Notes: generated from the letters alone by a model not told the origin. DNA of 64,000 nucleotides from Lewinella sp. W8 (GCF_004375085.3 NZ_SNAQ03000013.1:135208-199207), one strand, 5' to 3'. Counted from the first letter of the stretch, positions 33,297 to 43,017 are shown. Numbers and translations: made by a program.

Positions 33297-34919
33297 TTAT
33301 TTACCCGCTATGGGCCAAATTTTTCCGCCTTCCAACCGCATGTGCCCGTCTCCGTAAACTTCAAGCACGCCCTTCGTGAACGGGGATTCGGGAAAGAAGA
33401 TGTCCGTCATTACCGGCTCTCCCTGATCGGCGAAGAACTCCAGCGACGTCCGGTCAAAAAATACGTGGAGTCTAAGTTGCCCCTCATTGCTCCAGCGGGG
33501 TGCCCGGTGGAGTTCGGTGGCAAAACGTTCCTCAAACCCGACCTTACCGGAACGGCGCCGATCGGTAAAGAATTCATTTTTATCGCGCCCGCGGTCATAG
33601 CCCAGGCGAACAAAATCTCCGGACTCGTTGGACAGGGTAACGTAGACCTGCTCGGCCTGGCTATCCACCAGATCGAACAGTAACTCCATTTCAAAGACGC
33701 CCGCCTCGGGTAGGTCGCTCAGGGGGAGTTCGTGCACACCTGCGGCCAGCTTTTCGCCCGGAATATCAATCGGCGTGCCCCGGAGCTGCTTCAGTTCACT
33801 GACGGGGCGTTGACGGAGACGGGTGCCAAAATCGGTGGTTTGCAGGTGCAGGCTGCGGGGAATCGTCATGGCACTGCGCCAGGTGGTCGTGGGGACCACC
33901 TGGGCGTAGTCCCAGTTACTCATCCATCCCAGGAAAATCCGCCGGCCATCCTCTTCGGGGATGTCCGACCAGGTAACGCCGGCGTAGTTGTCCCGGCCGT
34001 AATCCAGCCAGCGAACGACCTCATCCGTACTGTAAGGCGGCTCGGAAAGGGGGGTGAAGGTTTCACCGTCCCAGTCTCCCACGAAGTAAAAGGTCCCGGA
34101 ACCACCATTGGCGCCGCCCGGATTGATGCTTACGATGAGCACCCAGGCGGTCCGGTCCGTACCTTCGATGGGCAGCGGGAAAAAATCCGGACACTCCCAA
34201 ACCCCGTCGTGGTTGGGGGCGTCTTGTCCGAATTCAAATACCTGTTCCCACTCAAGCAAATTGGGGGACGTCCAGAATTGCACCCGGTCCTTGGCCGCAA
34301 AAACCATCAGCCACTGCTCGCGGGCTTCGTCCCAGATGACTTTCGGATCCCGAAAGTCGCGGATGCCGGGATTGGGGATGACGGGGTTCCCGTCGTATTT
34401 CGTCCAGGTTCTGCCCTGATCTACGCTGTAAGCAATGCTCTGATACTGAAAATCCACGGCACCTGCGTCCGCGCCCACGGGGTCATGATGGGTAAAAATG
34501 GCCACCATCGGAGGATTTTCCTTGCTACCAAAGCCACTGGTATTCTGATGGTCAATCACCGCACTTCCGGAGAAAATGTAACCCAGCGAATCTGGTGCCA
34601 GCGCTACGGGAAGGTGTTCCCAGTCGACCAGGTTTTCGGTAACGGCGTGCCCCCAGTGCATGGGCCCCCAGACGTTACTGTCGGGGTAATACTGGTAAAA
34701 AAGATGGTATTCTCCCCGATGGTATACCATGCCGTTAGGATCATTCATCCAGTTCGCCGGCGGCGTGAAGTGATAAACGGGGCGGTAGTTGTCGTCGGCG
34801 GGCAGCTCAGTTGCGGTGGCCATTTCGGAATCGTTTGCAATGGGGGAAGCATCATCAGTACAGGCAGTAAGGATGAGGCTCAGGACGGCAAAGGTGGAAA
34901 AAAGTCTTGGGTAATGCAT
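33297..34919 (-). CDS. GH32 family exo-fructanase/levanase lipoprotein
   Basis: 540 residues from the ATG at 34919, giving the lipobox LTAC (Cys20); the frame upstream has no signal. The five-bladed propeller carries all three GH32 acidic sites: nucleophile D60 in WMNDPNG, D191 in FRDP, and acid/base E242 in WECP. A C-terminal beta-sandwich follows (FFDRTSLEFFADQGEPVMTDIFFP). It should cleave terminal fructose from levan, inulin or sucrose on the cell exterior. No SusCD pair is next to it, so it stands outside a polysaccharide utilisation locus in this window. Confidence 0.93.
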   Translation of the reverse strand: MHYPRLFSTFAVLSLILTACTDDASPIANDSEMATATELPADDNYRPVYHFTPPANWMNDPNGMVYHRGEYHLFYQYYPDSNVWGPMHWGHAVTENLVDWEHLPVALAPDSLGYIFSGSAVIDHQNTSGFGSKENPPMVAIFTHHDPVGADAGAVDFQYQSIAYSVDQGRTWTKYDGNPVIPNPGIRDFRDPKVIWDEAREQWLMVFAAKDRVQFWTSPNLLEWEQVFEFGQDAPNHDGVWECPDFFPLPIEGTDRTAWVLIVSINPGGANGGSGTFYFVGDWDGETFTPLSEPPYSTDEVVRWLDYGRDNYAGVTWSDIPEEDGRRIFLGWMSNWDYAQVVPTTTWRSAMTIPRSLHLQTTDFGTRLRQRPVSELKQLRGTPIDIPGEKLAAGVHELPLSDLPEAGVFEMELLFDLVDSQAEQVYVTLSNESGDFVRLGYDRGRDKNEFFTDRRRSGKVGFEERFATELHRAPRWSNEGQLRLHVFFDRTSLEFFADQGEPVMTDIFFPESPFTKGVLEVYGDGHMRLEGGKIWPIAGK

Positions 34920-35136
34920 GAGATGAATATATGCTGGAATCCACTTTTTCGGTAATCGAAACGAAAAAGCCGCGCCAGTTGAGCGGAAGATTTTTTTGGG
35001 CAACGGGTGCAGGTGCCATGTCGCAGGTAGGGCAATAGTGGTGGGCAAAGGAAGCCCGGTTGTCGGCAGGCGGCAAAATTCCGGTTAGGAGCCAACTCAA
35101 TTCCCCGCTGGTCCGTTGCAGCGAAAAAGAAACCCA

Positions 35137-36240
35137 ATGAGTAATAAACTATTTACCACTTACACCCTCGGAGAGATTACGTTGTCCAACCGGGCGGTGA
35201 TGGCCCCAATGACCCGAAGCCGCGCCCTTGACAACGTCCCCAACGAACTGATGGCCACCTACTACGGCCAGCGTGCCGGGGCCGGCCTGATCATTACGGA
35301 GGGAACTTCCCCCAGTCCCAATGGCCTGGGCTACCCCCGGATTCCCGGTTGTTTTAACGAAGACCAGGTGGCCGGCTGGAAGCTGGTCACGGAGGCCGTT
35401 CATCAGAAGGGCGGCAAAATTTTTCTGCAGATTATGCATACCGGTCGGGTGTCCCACCCGGATAACCTGCCGGCCGGTGGCCGGGTAGTGGGCCCCAGCC
35501 CGATTGCCCTGGAGCAAACAAAGATGTACGTTGATGGCCAGGGAGAATTACCCGTTCCCTTTCCGGAGGCCATGAGTGCCGAAGACATTGACGTGGCCAT
35601 CAAGGAATACGTCAACTGCGCCAAACTGGCCATCAAGGCCGGTTTTGACGGGGTAGAACTCCACGGCGCGAATGGGTATCTGATTGATCAGTTCATCAAT
35701 CCCCTCAGTAATCAACGGAAGGATGAATACGGTGGCAGCATTGAAAACCGACTGCGCTTCGCCCGTCAGGTAGCCGAAGCGGTCGTGGCGGCGATCGGTA
35801 AGGAACGTACCGGAATCAGGATTTCTCCCTACGGCGTCTTCAATGAATTAGGCGCCTTCGACGACGTTGACGAAACCTTCGTTGCCCTGGCGAAGATGGT
35901 CAGTGAGCTCGGACTGGTGTACCTCCACCTCGTCGATCACTCCGGTATGGGGGCTCCCGCCGTTCCGGACAGCATCAAGGCCGACCTTCGCAAAGCCTTT
36001 TCGGGAACGTTTATCCTTTCCGGCAACTACGACGCCGAGCGGGCCCACGAAGATTTGAGCGCCGACAAGGGGGACCTGGTGGCCTTTGGCCGCCCCTACA
36101 TCGCCAACCCGGATTTGGTCGAACGCTTCAAGCAGGGCGTTGAACTGGCCACTCCCGATTTCGATACTTTCTACACGCCCGGCCCGGAAGGCTACACCGA
36201 CTACCCGACCTACGAAGAAGCTACGGAAAGTGCCCAATAG
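35137..36240 (+). CDS. alkene reductase, old yellow enzyme family
   Basis: 367 residues from the ATG at 35137 (seven codons into the open frame). The FMN-binding TIM barrel has the class signatures AVMAPMTRSRA, TEGTSPSPNGLGYPRIPG, QIMHTGRVSHP, FDGVELHGANGYLIDQFINPLSNQRKDEYGGSIENRLRF (with the His/Asn pair binding the enone oxygen) and FGRPYIANPDLVERF. It reduces activated C=C bonds with NAD(P)H in the cytoplasm and often aids electrophile defence. It is a NemA-like member; its inducer is unknown. It ends in a bidirectional terminator. Confidence 0.95.
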   Translation: MSNKLFTTYTLGEITLSNRAVMAPMTRSRALDNVPNELMATYYGQRAGAGLIITEGTSPSPNGLGYPRIPGCFNEDQVAGWKLVTEAVHQKGGKIFLQIMHTGRVSHPDNLPAGGRVVGPSPIALEQTKMYVDGQGELPVPFPEAMSAEDIDVAIKEYVNCAKLAIKAGFDGVELHGANGYLIDQFINPLSNQRKDEYGGSIENRLRFARQVAEAVVAAIGKERTGIRISPYGVFNELGAFDDVDETFVALAKMVSELGLVYLHLVDHSGMGAPAVPDSIKADLRKAFSGTFILSGNYDAERAHEDLSADKGDLVAFGRPYIANPDLVERFKQGVELATPDFDTFYTPGPEGYTDYPTYEEATESAQ

Positions 36241-36274
36241 GGTGGGGGTGAGCCCCAACGATGCTTAAAGAAGA

Positions 36275-36308
36275 AAGCCCCTCCCGACAGATTTCGGGAG
36301 GGGCTTTT
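36275..36308. terminator. bidirectional terminator
   Basis: AAGCCCCTCCCGA pairs perfectly with TCGGGAGGGGCTT around a six-base loop, with T-tracts on both strands (TTTT on plus, TTTCTT on minus). It separates the reductase gene from the convergent membrane protein gene. Confidence 0.85.
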
Positions 36309-36322
36309 ACGCTTAGCTTTTT

Positions 36323-37075
36323 CTACTCAACAAAATGATCGGTAATCATATGCTCATTACCGTCTTCGTCGGGTAAGCCGACGATGTCCCGAAAGGCGGC
36401 GTACACCGAGGCCATGTATACGGGATAGGTGAACAGGATGCCAATCAGTAGGATGATCAGCCCTAAAGAGCCCAGCAGCCCGACCAGGAGAATAAAGCCG
36501 AAAAACACGAACCATTGTTTAGAGATGATCTTTCGGCTGGCTTCCAGGGCGTCCCAGGCCTTCATTTTCTGAAATACGATCAGGAGTGGGGCAAAGCTCC
36601 AGGAAATGGCCAGGTAAATGATGGGGATGATGAGGATAAAGGCCCACCAGGGGAAGGCCCCGAGGTCACCATTGTCAAGTCCGTTGACGTCCATGGTGAG
36701 AAATATCGCGGCAAAAAAGGGAATCATGATGGCCATAATGATGCCAAACTGGATCAGGGCCGCCACCACCAATGGCCCCAGATAATCGAAGCCCTTGAAA
36801 AAGTCGGAGAACTCCAGATGTTGCCGGTATTCGGTTTTTTTGGCGGCCAGGTAGAAGCCGACGGTGAGGCAAGGGGAAACCACCAGGGTGCCCAGGGTTC
36901 CGAGAAAGGGGATGACCCCGATGATGCTCACAATGATGAAGAAGAGGGCGGTGTAGCCCATGAAAAGTCCGAGGTTACTCTTGACGATGTCAAAACCCTG
37001 GCTGATGTAATCGCTGAAGCGAAAGTTGTAGTCCTGGTCAATGGCGCGCTGTACCTGATTAGGGATATAATTCAT
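36323..37075 (-). CDS. polytopic membrane protein
   Basis: 250 residues from the ATG at 37075; the longer open frame would add 20 residues with no signal. Several strongly hydrophobic helices follow an N-terminal FSDYISQGFDIVKSNLGLFMGYTALFFIIVSIIG. The pattern, with WDALEASRKIISKQWFVFFGFILLVGLLGSLG near the end, resembles the glycerophosphodiester-phosphodiesterase membrane domain / DUF975-like groups often found in Bacteroidota. No catalytic residues are seen. It lies downstream of the DUF805 gene on the same strand. Confidence 0.7.
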   Translation of the reverse strand: MNYIPNQVQRAIDQDYNFRFSDYISQGFDIVKSNLGLFMGYTALFFIIVSIIGVIPFLGTLGTLVVSPCLTVGFYLAAKKTEYRQHLEFSDFFKGFDYLGPLVVAALIQFGIIMAIMIPFFAAIFLTMDVNGLDNGDLGAFPWWAFILIIPIIYLAISWSFAPLLIVFQKMKAWDALEASRKIISKQWFVFFGFILLVGLLGSLGLIILLIGILFTYPVYMASVYAAFRDIVGLPDEDGNEHMITDHFVE

Positions 37076-37098
37076 GCGGGGAAGATGTTTAGTGGGAG

Positions 37099-37134
37099 AA
37101 AAAATGCCCGTGGCCGATGTTTCGACCACGGGCA
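37099..37134 (-). terminator. rho-independent terminator of DUF805 gene
   Basis: On the minus strand TGCCCGTGG and CCACGGGCA pair around a 12-base loop and are followed by six T residues. Confidence 0.8.
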
Positions 37135-37157
37135 ATCAGTTTACGTTGAGGGTCGGA

Positions 37158-37547
37158 TTAATCCACGAGGTGGGCCGCCACGTCGTCCGTAGCTCCCGTT
37201 TTGGGATTGGGACCGTATTCGTTGCTTCCAGGAGCACTGTCCGTGGCGAACCACACGATGAGCAGGATGGCTCCGATCAGGGGGACGAGGGCAATGAGTA
37301 ACCACCAGCCGCTGCGGCCAGTATCGTGCAGGCGGCGCACACCCACGGCGATGCCGGGGATCAGCATGGCGAGTGACCATAGTCCGGCCAATCCGGCCAG
37401 CAGGCCAATGTCCGTGGCGATGCCCAGGCCCTGGAGGGCCCAGCCAACCACGAGGTTTACCAGGAAGAAGTACCAGTATTCGCTGCGGCGGGAACGGCCG
37501 GTGAACTGGGCGTATTTACTGAGGGCAAGTTTAAAGTACTCAATCAT
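37158..37547 (-). CDS. DUF805 family membrane protein
   Basis: 129 residues with the DUF805 layout: YAQFTGRSRRSEYWYFFL at the start, then membrane helices, then VRRLHDTGRSGWWLLIALVPLIGAI and a soluble tail. These YhaH-like proteins are small, common inner-membrane proteins of unknown role. The gene has its own terminator and sits 82 bases upstream of the polytopic membrane protein. Confidence 0.9.
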   Translation of the reverse strand: MIEYFKLALSKYAQFTGRSRRSEYWYFFLVNLVVGWALQGLGIATDIGLLAGLAGLWSLAMLIPGIAVGVRRLHDTGRSGWWLLIALVPLIGAILLIVWFATDSAPGSNEYGPNPKTGATDDVAAHLVD

Positions 37548-37603
37548 TGTGCGAGGATTGCTTTAGAAGGTGAGTTAAGGCCTTAAAGATAATCGTCTTC
37601 ACC

Positions 37604-37649
37604 ACAAAACAAAATCCTCACGCAGGAGCAGAGTCCCGGCGTGAGGATT
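37604..37649 (-). terminator. terminator of OmpA-family gene
   Basis: AATCCTCACGC pairs perfectly with GCGTGAGGATT around a 15-base loop; the minus strand then reads TTTGTTTTG, 22 bases past the stop. Confidence 0.8.
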
Positions 37650-37670
37650 GTGAGAAATCTGGAGAATATT

Positions 37671-40220
37671 CTACTTAATCAATTCAAAGCTGTATTCGAC
37701 CATCTCCAGAATGGGAACGTCGCGTTTATCGGTCTGTTCCAGGAAGATATCGACGACGATGGTTTCGTCTTCGTCTTTTTCTTCACTGTCAAAGGTTACT
37801 TCGATGGTACCGCTCTCTCCGGGCTGGTATACCTTACTGTTGTCGTGCTCGTAACTGGTACAGCTACAGGCCTGGATCAACATGATTTTGGCGGGTACCT
37901 TACCGGTGTTGGTGAAGGTGTACGTAAACGTTCGGGTGTCTCCCTTTTTAACCTTGCCCAGCGCGAGCTGACGCCGGTCAAACTGCAGAATCGGCAGCCC
38001 TTCAATATCGGTTTGTCCGTAGAGACTGGAGAAACGGGTGATGCTGTCGCGGGGATCCGGATCCACGGGCACCTGGGGCAGGGCGTTGCGGTTGGGACCG
38101 TCGAGCTTCCGTTCGATCACGTCGCGACGGATGACGATGGTCGTGGGGCCTTCGAGAATTTTGAATTCCGTGCGGCGATTGAGTTCGTGGGCGCGTTCCC
38201 GGGTCTCCTCGTCGGGCAGGGCATTGATGAAATCGTCGGTCAGCACATCACCTTCGCTGAGGAAGTCAATCCGTTCGGCCAGGCGCGGAGAGGCGGTCTG
38301 GGGAACGGTCTTACCGTATCCGGCAGTTTTGATCCGGGGGCCGGCGATGCCGCCGTTCACGATGAGCCACCGGCGGGCGGAATCCGCCCGGCGCTTACTG
38401 AGCCGCTGGTTGTAGTCCGCCGGGCCCCGGCTGTCCGTATGGGAGCTCAGCTCAATGACCATGTCCGGGTACTGCTCCATGATTTCCTGTACTACCCGTA
38501 AGTCCGCCTCCGCTTCGGGAAGAATATCGGCCTTGTCGAAATCATACAGAATGTGTTCCAGCACGATGGCTTCCTCGATGCTGACGGTATCGTAAAGCGG
38601 AGCATCCACGACGGGCGCGGGAATAGGCTTGAGGAAGAAGACCTGTTGAAATTCTTTGCTTTCCTCCAGACCGAGCGTATTCAGGTAGACCGTGTCCGGG
38701 TAGTAGCCGGGGTGGTTGGCCACCACCTGGTATTCGGTTTCGAGGGTGAGGCCGAAGTCGAAGCGGTTACCGTCGTCGCGGGTTTTCTGCTGGCCGGAGC
38801 CTACGGGCGCATCGTTGAGGACGGGTTGCAGTTCGATGGTACCGTTGGTGAGTGGCTCCCGCGCTTCGCTGAACAGGCCAACCACGAGGTTGGCGTACAG
38901 GCTGGCAATCTGAAAGCCGTAAATGTCATCGCAGCAGGTTTTGCTTTTGATGGACCGGCCGCCTTCGCGGTTACTGGTCATGAAGCCCACCAGACCGTCG
39001 CCAAATACGCTGAGGCTCTGGTCGTCGACGAAGCTGTTGAAGCCGGTACCCATGTTCTCGGGTTCACTCCACTGGCTGCCGTCCCAGGCGGCGTAAAAGA
39101 GGTCGAAGCCCCCCATGGTGGGGCGGCCGTTGGTGGAGAAGTAGAGCGTTCCGTCGAAGTAGAAGGGCGTCACTTCATCACCGATGGTGTTGATGGTGGG
39201 GCCCAAATTAACGGGGGTGCCGTAGCGACCGTCGCCCTGGTAGGGGGCGTAGTAGATGTCCAGGCCACCAACTCCGCCGTCCATGTCGGAGACGAAAAAG
39301 AGCACTTCGTTGCCAAACAGTTCCCCGACGGCCGGCTGCATGGCCAGATGGTCGGGACCGTTGATGCCGGAAACGGGGTTGCCGCTCTTCCAGCCGTTGT
39401 CGTCTACGTCGCTGACGTAGATTTTGGAGTCGGTGATCTTATGGCTATTCAGGGCGAGCCGGTTATAGTACAGTCGGCGACCGTCGGTACTGATGGAGGG
39501 GTTGGCCGTGCTAACGCCGGGCCGGTTGACCTCCTTGTCCAGGGCTTCGGGCTTGCCCCAGTTCCCTTTGTTGTCCTTGGTCGACATGAAGATGCGACTG
39601 AACTGCTCGGCGTCATTGGCGTCCGTCTGCGCTACGGCCTCGGTTGATTTCCAGGTGGAGAAGTAGAGGGTGTTGCCGTCGGCGCTCAGGACGGGACTGT
39701 ATTCGCTAAAGGAGGAATTGACCTTGCGGTCGAGTAGTTCAATGGCCACCTCGCTGGTTTCCTGCGGGGCGTCGCGGTAGAGGCGGATGCCCTCGAGTTC
39801 CAGTTTGGTGAAGGCCTCCAGCCGATCATCGTCGTTGTGGAGGAGGAAGTTTTCGAAGTAAGTACGCGCTTCGTCGTACTGCCCGTCCATTTTCAGGGCC
39901 CGGGCGTAGTGGTAGCGGTGGATGTTGTTGGTGGTGTCACTGGCCTCGCTGCGGCGAAATACCTGCTTGTAGCGGCGCACGGCGGCCTGGATGTCCCGCA
40001 GTTCGAGGTTCATCAGGGCGATGGTGGGCAACAGTTCTTCCTCTTCAAACTGATCGTAGGCTTCTTCGTAGTTTTCCAGGGCTACGTACCAGTTTTGGGT
40101 GATGCGGGCAGAATCTGCCGCCGCCATCAGCTGCTCGTAGTTGGAAGAACCGGAGAGCGGCTGCGCGGCAATCGGTAGGGCAAAAACCAGTGAGAGAAGT
40201 AACGGGAAGAAATATTTCAT
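37671..40220 (-). CDS. OmpA-family protein with TPR, WD40-like and C-terminal DUF1573 domains
   Basis: 849 residues with signal peptide (LLLSLVFALPIAAQ). In order: TPR-like helices (about 25-150), a PD40/WD40-like propeller (about 175-430, VLSADGNTLYFSTW), a carboxypeptidase-regulatory-like domain (GTIELQPVLND region), OmpA C-terminal domain (557-688; LSSHTDSRGPADYNQRLSKRRADSARRWL, and NRRTEF), and a DUF1573 domain (about 745-835; FTNTGKVPAKIMLIQACSCTSYE). The first four match PorE/SprE-type T9SS proteins that anchor to peptidoglycan; the DUF1573 tail is extra. A long insertion splits the OmpA fold (SPRLAERIDFLSEGDVLTDDFINALPDEE). It lies downstream of porP/sprF. Confidence 0.88.
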   Translation of the reverse strand: MKYFFPLLLSLVFALPIAAQPLSGSSNYEQLMAAADSARITQNWYVALENYEEAYDQFEEEELLPTIALMNLELRDIQAAVRRYKQVFRRSEASDTTNNIHRYHYARALKMDGQYDEARTYFENFLLHNDDDRLEAFTKLELEGIRLYRDAPQETSEVAIELLDRKVNSSFSEYSPVLSADGNTLYFSTWKSTEAVAQTDANDAEQFSRIFMSTKDNKGNWGKPEALDKEVNRPGVSTANPSISTDGRRLYYNRLALNSHKITDSKIYVSDVDDNGWKSGNPVSGINGPDHLAMQPAVGELFGNEVLFFVSDMDGGVGGLDIYYAPYQGDGRYGTPVNLGPTINTIGDEVTPFYFDGTLYFSTNGRPTMGGFDLFYAAWDGSQWSEPENMGTGFNSFVDDQSLSVFGDGLVGFMTSNREGGRSIKSKTCCDDIYGFQIASLYANLVVGLFSEAREPLTNGTIELQPVLNDAPVGSGQQKTRDDGNRFDFGLTLETEYQVVANHPGYYPDTVYLNTLGLEESKEFQQVFFLKPIPAPVVDAPLYDTVSIEEAIVLEHILYDFDKADILPEAEADLRVVQEIMEQYPDMVIELSSHTDSRGPADYNQRLSKRRADSARRWLIVNGGIAGPRIKTAGYGKTVPQTASPRLAERIDFLSEGDVLTDDFINALPDEETRERAHELNRRTEFKILEGPTTIVIRRDVIERKLDGPNRNALPQVPVDPDPRDSITRFSSLYGQTDIEGLPILQFDRRQLALGKVKKGDTRTFTYTFTNTGKVPAKIMLIQACSCTSYEHDNSKVYQPGESGTIEVTFDSEEKDEDETIVVDIFLEQTDKRDVPILEMVEYSFELIK

Positions 40221-40302
40221 CGCAACGATGGTTTGGCTGCTGGAGCGGCTTTAATGGGAGGTTCCGGCCCAAAATAGGGAACCGGATCAACAGAAGGATA
40301 AA

Positions 40303-40319
40303 CGCGGAAAAATTCCGCG
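40303..40319 (-). terminator. weak hairpin after porP/sprF gene
   Basis: CGCGGAA-TTT-TTCCGCG on the minus strand is followed by TTTAT, 18 bases past the stop. The short T-run makes termination uncertain. Confidence 0.35.
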
Positions 40320-40336
40320 AGGGTGTGAAGGCTTCG

Positions 40337-41437
40337 TTAAATCCTCGGACAGAGAACCGTCGGCGTGACCTCCGGTTTCTTGTAGATGTTGAAAATGTAG
40401 GCGATGCCCAACTCGAAGGCCCCCTGATAGTTGGTCACCTGTCGGGCCTGACTCAGGGTGATGTCGTAGCTCAGGGCACCCCGCAGCTGACCGGCATCGA
40501 GGCCTACCATCACCTTGGCGGCGTCGGCCGTGCGGTAACCGAGGCCGAGGCGGAGGTCAAGGTCCTTCTTCAGGTTTCGGCTGCCCCACGCCTGAATCGA
40601 TACCGAGCTGGTTCCGGCAGATTGCTGGTAGAAAACCGTGGGCTGGAAGCGCCACTTCTCACTCAGTTCCATGTCCATCCGCGCGTGGGCGTGGATGGTC
40701 GAGCGGCGGTCGAAATCCCGGCTGCCGCCTTCCTCGCCCATCATCGTCGTATCTCCCTGCATGGTAGGGACCAACGACCGACGGTCACCGCTGTTGAGGT
40801 GTAGCAGGGCAACGCCGGCTTCAAAGACGTTGGCTTTCTTTTCGTCCATCAACAGCTTTAGTTTAACGCCGGCGTTGATGTCGGTGAAGCTGTTGTTGTT
40901 TTGATTGCCGTTGGGGCCCATACCGGACATTGTGGGGAACTCACTGCGCCCCAATTGCCCCTGTCCGCCGAGTTCTTCGGCGATGTTAAGGCCCTGAATG
41001 GGAACGCCCTCCGGGGTGATGCCGTAAGACTGACTGCCGTACTGTCCGCCGATGGTCAGTACGTTCTGCCGTTTTTTGTCGAGGGCCAGGTGGTAGCTGG
41101 CGCTCAGGCCAAAAAAGGTGGACTGAATATCGAAATCACCGGCCTGATCGGAGACGAGGCTGAAGCCTACGCCCACCCAGTCCTGCTTGCGAAAACCGAA
41201 GGCCAGCGGAGCGTCGGCGTAGGCGGTCGGACTCTGAATACCGTTGAGGCTGTGCCACTGTCCGCGGTACACGCCGCCTACCCGGATGGAGCCGGAAAAG
41301 CTACCGGTATTGGCCGGGTTCAGCCAGAGGGGAGCGTAGTTGTGGAGGGTATAGTGGACGTCCTGGGCGTGGACGCAGGTGCAAAGCGCACCGGTAAGGC
41401 CAAAAAATAACAGTAAAGCGAGTCTGCTGTGTTGCAT
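40337..41437 (-). CDS. PorP/SprF family T9SS outer membrane protein
   Basis: 366 residues from the ATG at 41437, giving the signal LLLFFGLTGALCTCVHAQD. The PorP/SprF family start is clear (HYTLHNYAPLWLNPANTGSFSGSIRVGGVYRGQWHS), followed by barrel strands (YHLALDKKRQNVLTIGGQYG, GVKLKLLMDEKKANVFEAGVALL, LDAGQLRGALSYDITLS). PorP-type proteins help T9SS cargo reach the surface and SprF is needed for SprB. The OmpA-family gene lies 116 bases downstream on the same strand, a common pairing in Bacteroidota. Confidence 0.92.
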   Translation of the reverse strand: MQHSRLALLLFFGLTGALCTCVHAQDVHYTLHNYAPLWLNPANTGSFSGSIRVGGVYRGQWHSLNGIQSPTAYADAPLAFGFRKQDWVGVGFSLVSDQAGDFDIQSTFFGLSASYHLALDKKRQNVLTIGGQYGSQSYGITPEGVPIQGLNIAEELGGQGQLGRSEFPTMSGMGPNGNQNNNSFTDINAGVKLKLLMDEKKANVFEAGVALLHLNSGDRRSLVPTMQGDTTMMGEEGGSRDFDRRSTIHAHARMDMELSEKWRFQPTVFYQQSAGTSSVSIQAWGSRNLKKDLDLRLGLGYRTADAAKVMVGLDAGQLRGALSYDITLSQARQVTNYQGAFELGIAYIFNIYKKPEVTPTVLCPRI

Positions 41438-41478
41438 GGGCTGGCGAGTATTGAGAAGGCCCAAGATAAGCAGAAATA

Positions 41479-42000
41479 CTACTTCCGGATCATCGCCTTT
41501 TTGAATACCGGAACCGTACTGCAGGGTTCACCGTACATGATGGATCGGGCAACGGGCCGTAACTTGGCCGTAATGTCAAGGTAAGCCGAGGCGGGAACCT
41601 GCTTTTCTCCGCATCCTTTGATGACAATACGCTGGTCTACAAAGCTTTCTGCGTCAAGGCTTTCGACGACGCTGCGGAAATGTGCTCGCAGATATTCTTC
41701 CTCCGTACCCAGGTAGACGTCGGTGGCGTAGGGCGCCGCTGCGGCGGCCACCAGCATGAAGGCCCAGGCCGGAATGATGGCGTCCGTAGAGCAGTACACT
41801 AACAGTACTTTGTCCTGATACTGACTAAAATCGTGATTCTTCAGCGCTTCCCGGAAGTCTTTCTCCTTGAGCATCAGCTCCATGTAGAGGTAGTCCTTCA
41901 GGTCGAAGTTTACCATCTCCGCCTTCGGCCAGTGGTCTTCCAGCTTGAAGGTGATCAGTTTTGAGTTCGCTACGCGGTTGACGAGGGGCGTATCGGCCAT
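41479..42000 (-). CDS. DUF2480 family protein
   Basis: 173 residues from the ATG at 42000 (MADTPLVNRVANSKLITFKLEDHWP). DUF2480 signatures: FDLKDYLYMELMLKEKDFREALK, DKVLLVYCSTDAIIPAWAFMLVAAAAAPYATDV and DQRIVIKGCGEKQVPASAYLDIT. No signal peptide, so cytoplasmic. The family is nearly restricted to Bacteroidota and its function is unknown. It begins the run DUF2480-porP/sprF-ompA, with 41 bases to the next gene. Confidence 0.9.
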   Translation of the reverse strand: MADTPLVNRVANSKLITFKLEDHWPKAEMVNFDLKDYLYMELMLKEKDFREALKNHDFSQYQDKVLLVYCSTDAIIPAWAFMLVAAAAAPYATDVYLGTEEEYLRAHFRSVVESLDAESFVDQRIVIKGCGEKQVPASAYLDITAKLRPVARSIMYGEPCSTVPVFKKAMIRK

Positions 42001-42238
42001 GGGGAATAGTTTACGCTTTGGCAAATAACAATGGCACCGGAGAGATGGTTGCCGGGAGGGAATAGGATTGAGGTTTTAGGATTTAGGCGGAAGGATGAAG
42101 GGGGATTAACTGGTCAAGGCGTTCCACGCCGAGCCATTTCCAGAGCCGAATATCTTTCCGGAAAAGGCTTGCTCGGCAAGCCGGTCGTTGGGGCTAGGGT
42201 ATGGTTTTTGGCTCCTGGGCGGGAGGTTGATCGGTCAT

Positions 42239-42285
42239 TCGTCGGACGATGGCATCGCCGGTGGCGATGTGCAATCGTCCGACGA
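42239..42285. repeat. structured hairpin element, full copy
   Basis: Outer arms TCGTCGGACGAT / ATCGTCCGACGA enclose inner CATCGCC-GGT-GGCGATG. The flank GGTCATT matches the reverse complement of the flank of the 16-kb copies. Confidence 0.75.
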
Positions 42286-42657
42286 TGGGCGGCGTGGTAG
42301 ATTTTCTTCAGGCTGGGAAGTAGCGGCAAGACATGTCTTGCCGCCTGCTGAGTGCCGCTACGAAGGGGCGCGATTCCGCAGGAATTGCTGCCTCGCATCA
42401 GAGTATTGCGTGGCGAAAAGTAAGGCAATTACGGTGTTGGATCTTTGAGCGGGAAGCTGATGGGTCATTCGTGTGGCGGGCCTTCTCCAAGCTTCCGAGG
42501 AAAAAGCTTGCTCTCCGCAGTGACCGTAGCGGGTAATCCTTTTATTCACTGGCGGCGCCAACCCTACACCGAGTTTCCGGAAAAGGCTTGCTCGGCAAGC
42601 CGGTCGTTGGGGTTGGGGTATGGTTTTTGGCTCCTGGGCGGGAAGATTATCGGTCAT

Positions 42658-42669
42658 TCGTCGGACGAT
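42658..42669. repeat. structured hairpin element, half copy after 36-base deletion
   Basis: Only TCGTCGGACGAT remains; the 36 bases that follow it in the full copy at 42239 are absent and the flanks join between the two GACGAT ends. This looks like loss of the hairpin by slippage or excision. Confidence 0.6.
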
Positions 42670-43017
42670 GGGCGGCATGGTAGATTTTCTTCAGGCTGGG
42701 AAGTAGCGGCAAGACATGTCTTGCCGCCTGCTGAGTACCGCTACGAACGGACGCGATTCCGTTGGAATCGCTGCCTTGCATCAGAGTATTGCGTGGCGAA
42801 AAGTAAGGCAATTACGGTTTTTGGCCTTTGGGTGTGGCCGACTTTCTCCAGGCCGCCAAGAAAAGGGTTTGCTCCTAGCGGTGACCGGAGCGGGTAATCT
42901 TTTATCTTCCAGTAACGCCCACCGTTCGCTGAGATTCCGGAAAAGGCTTGCTCGGCAAGCCGGTCGTTGGGGTTGGGGTATGATTTTTGGCTCCTGGGCG
43001 GGAAGATGATCGGTCAT

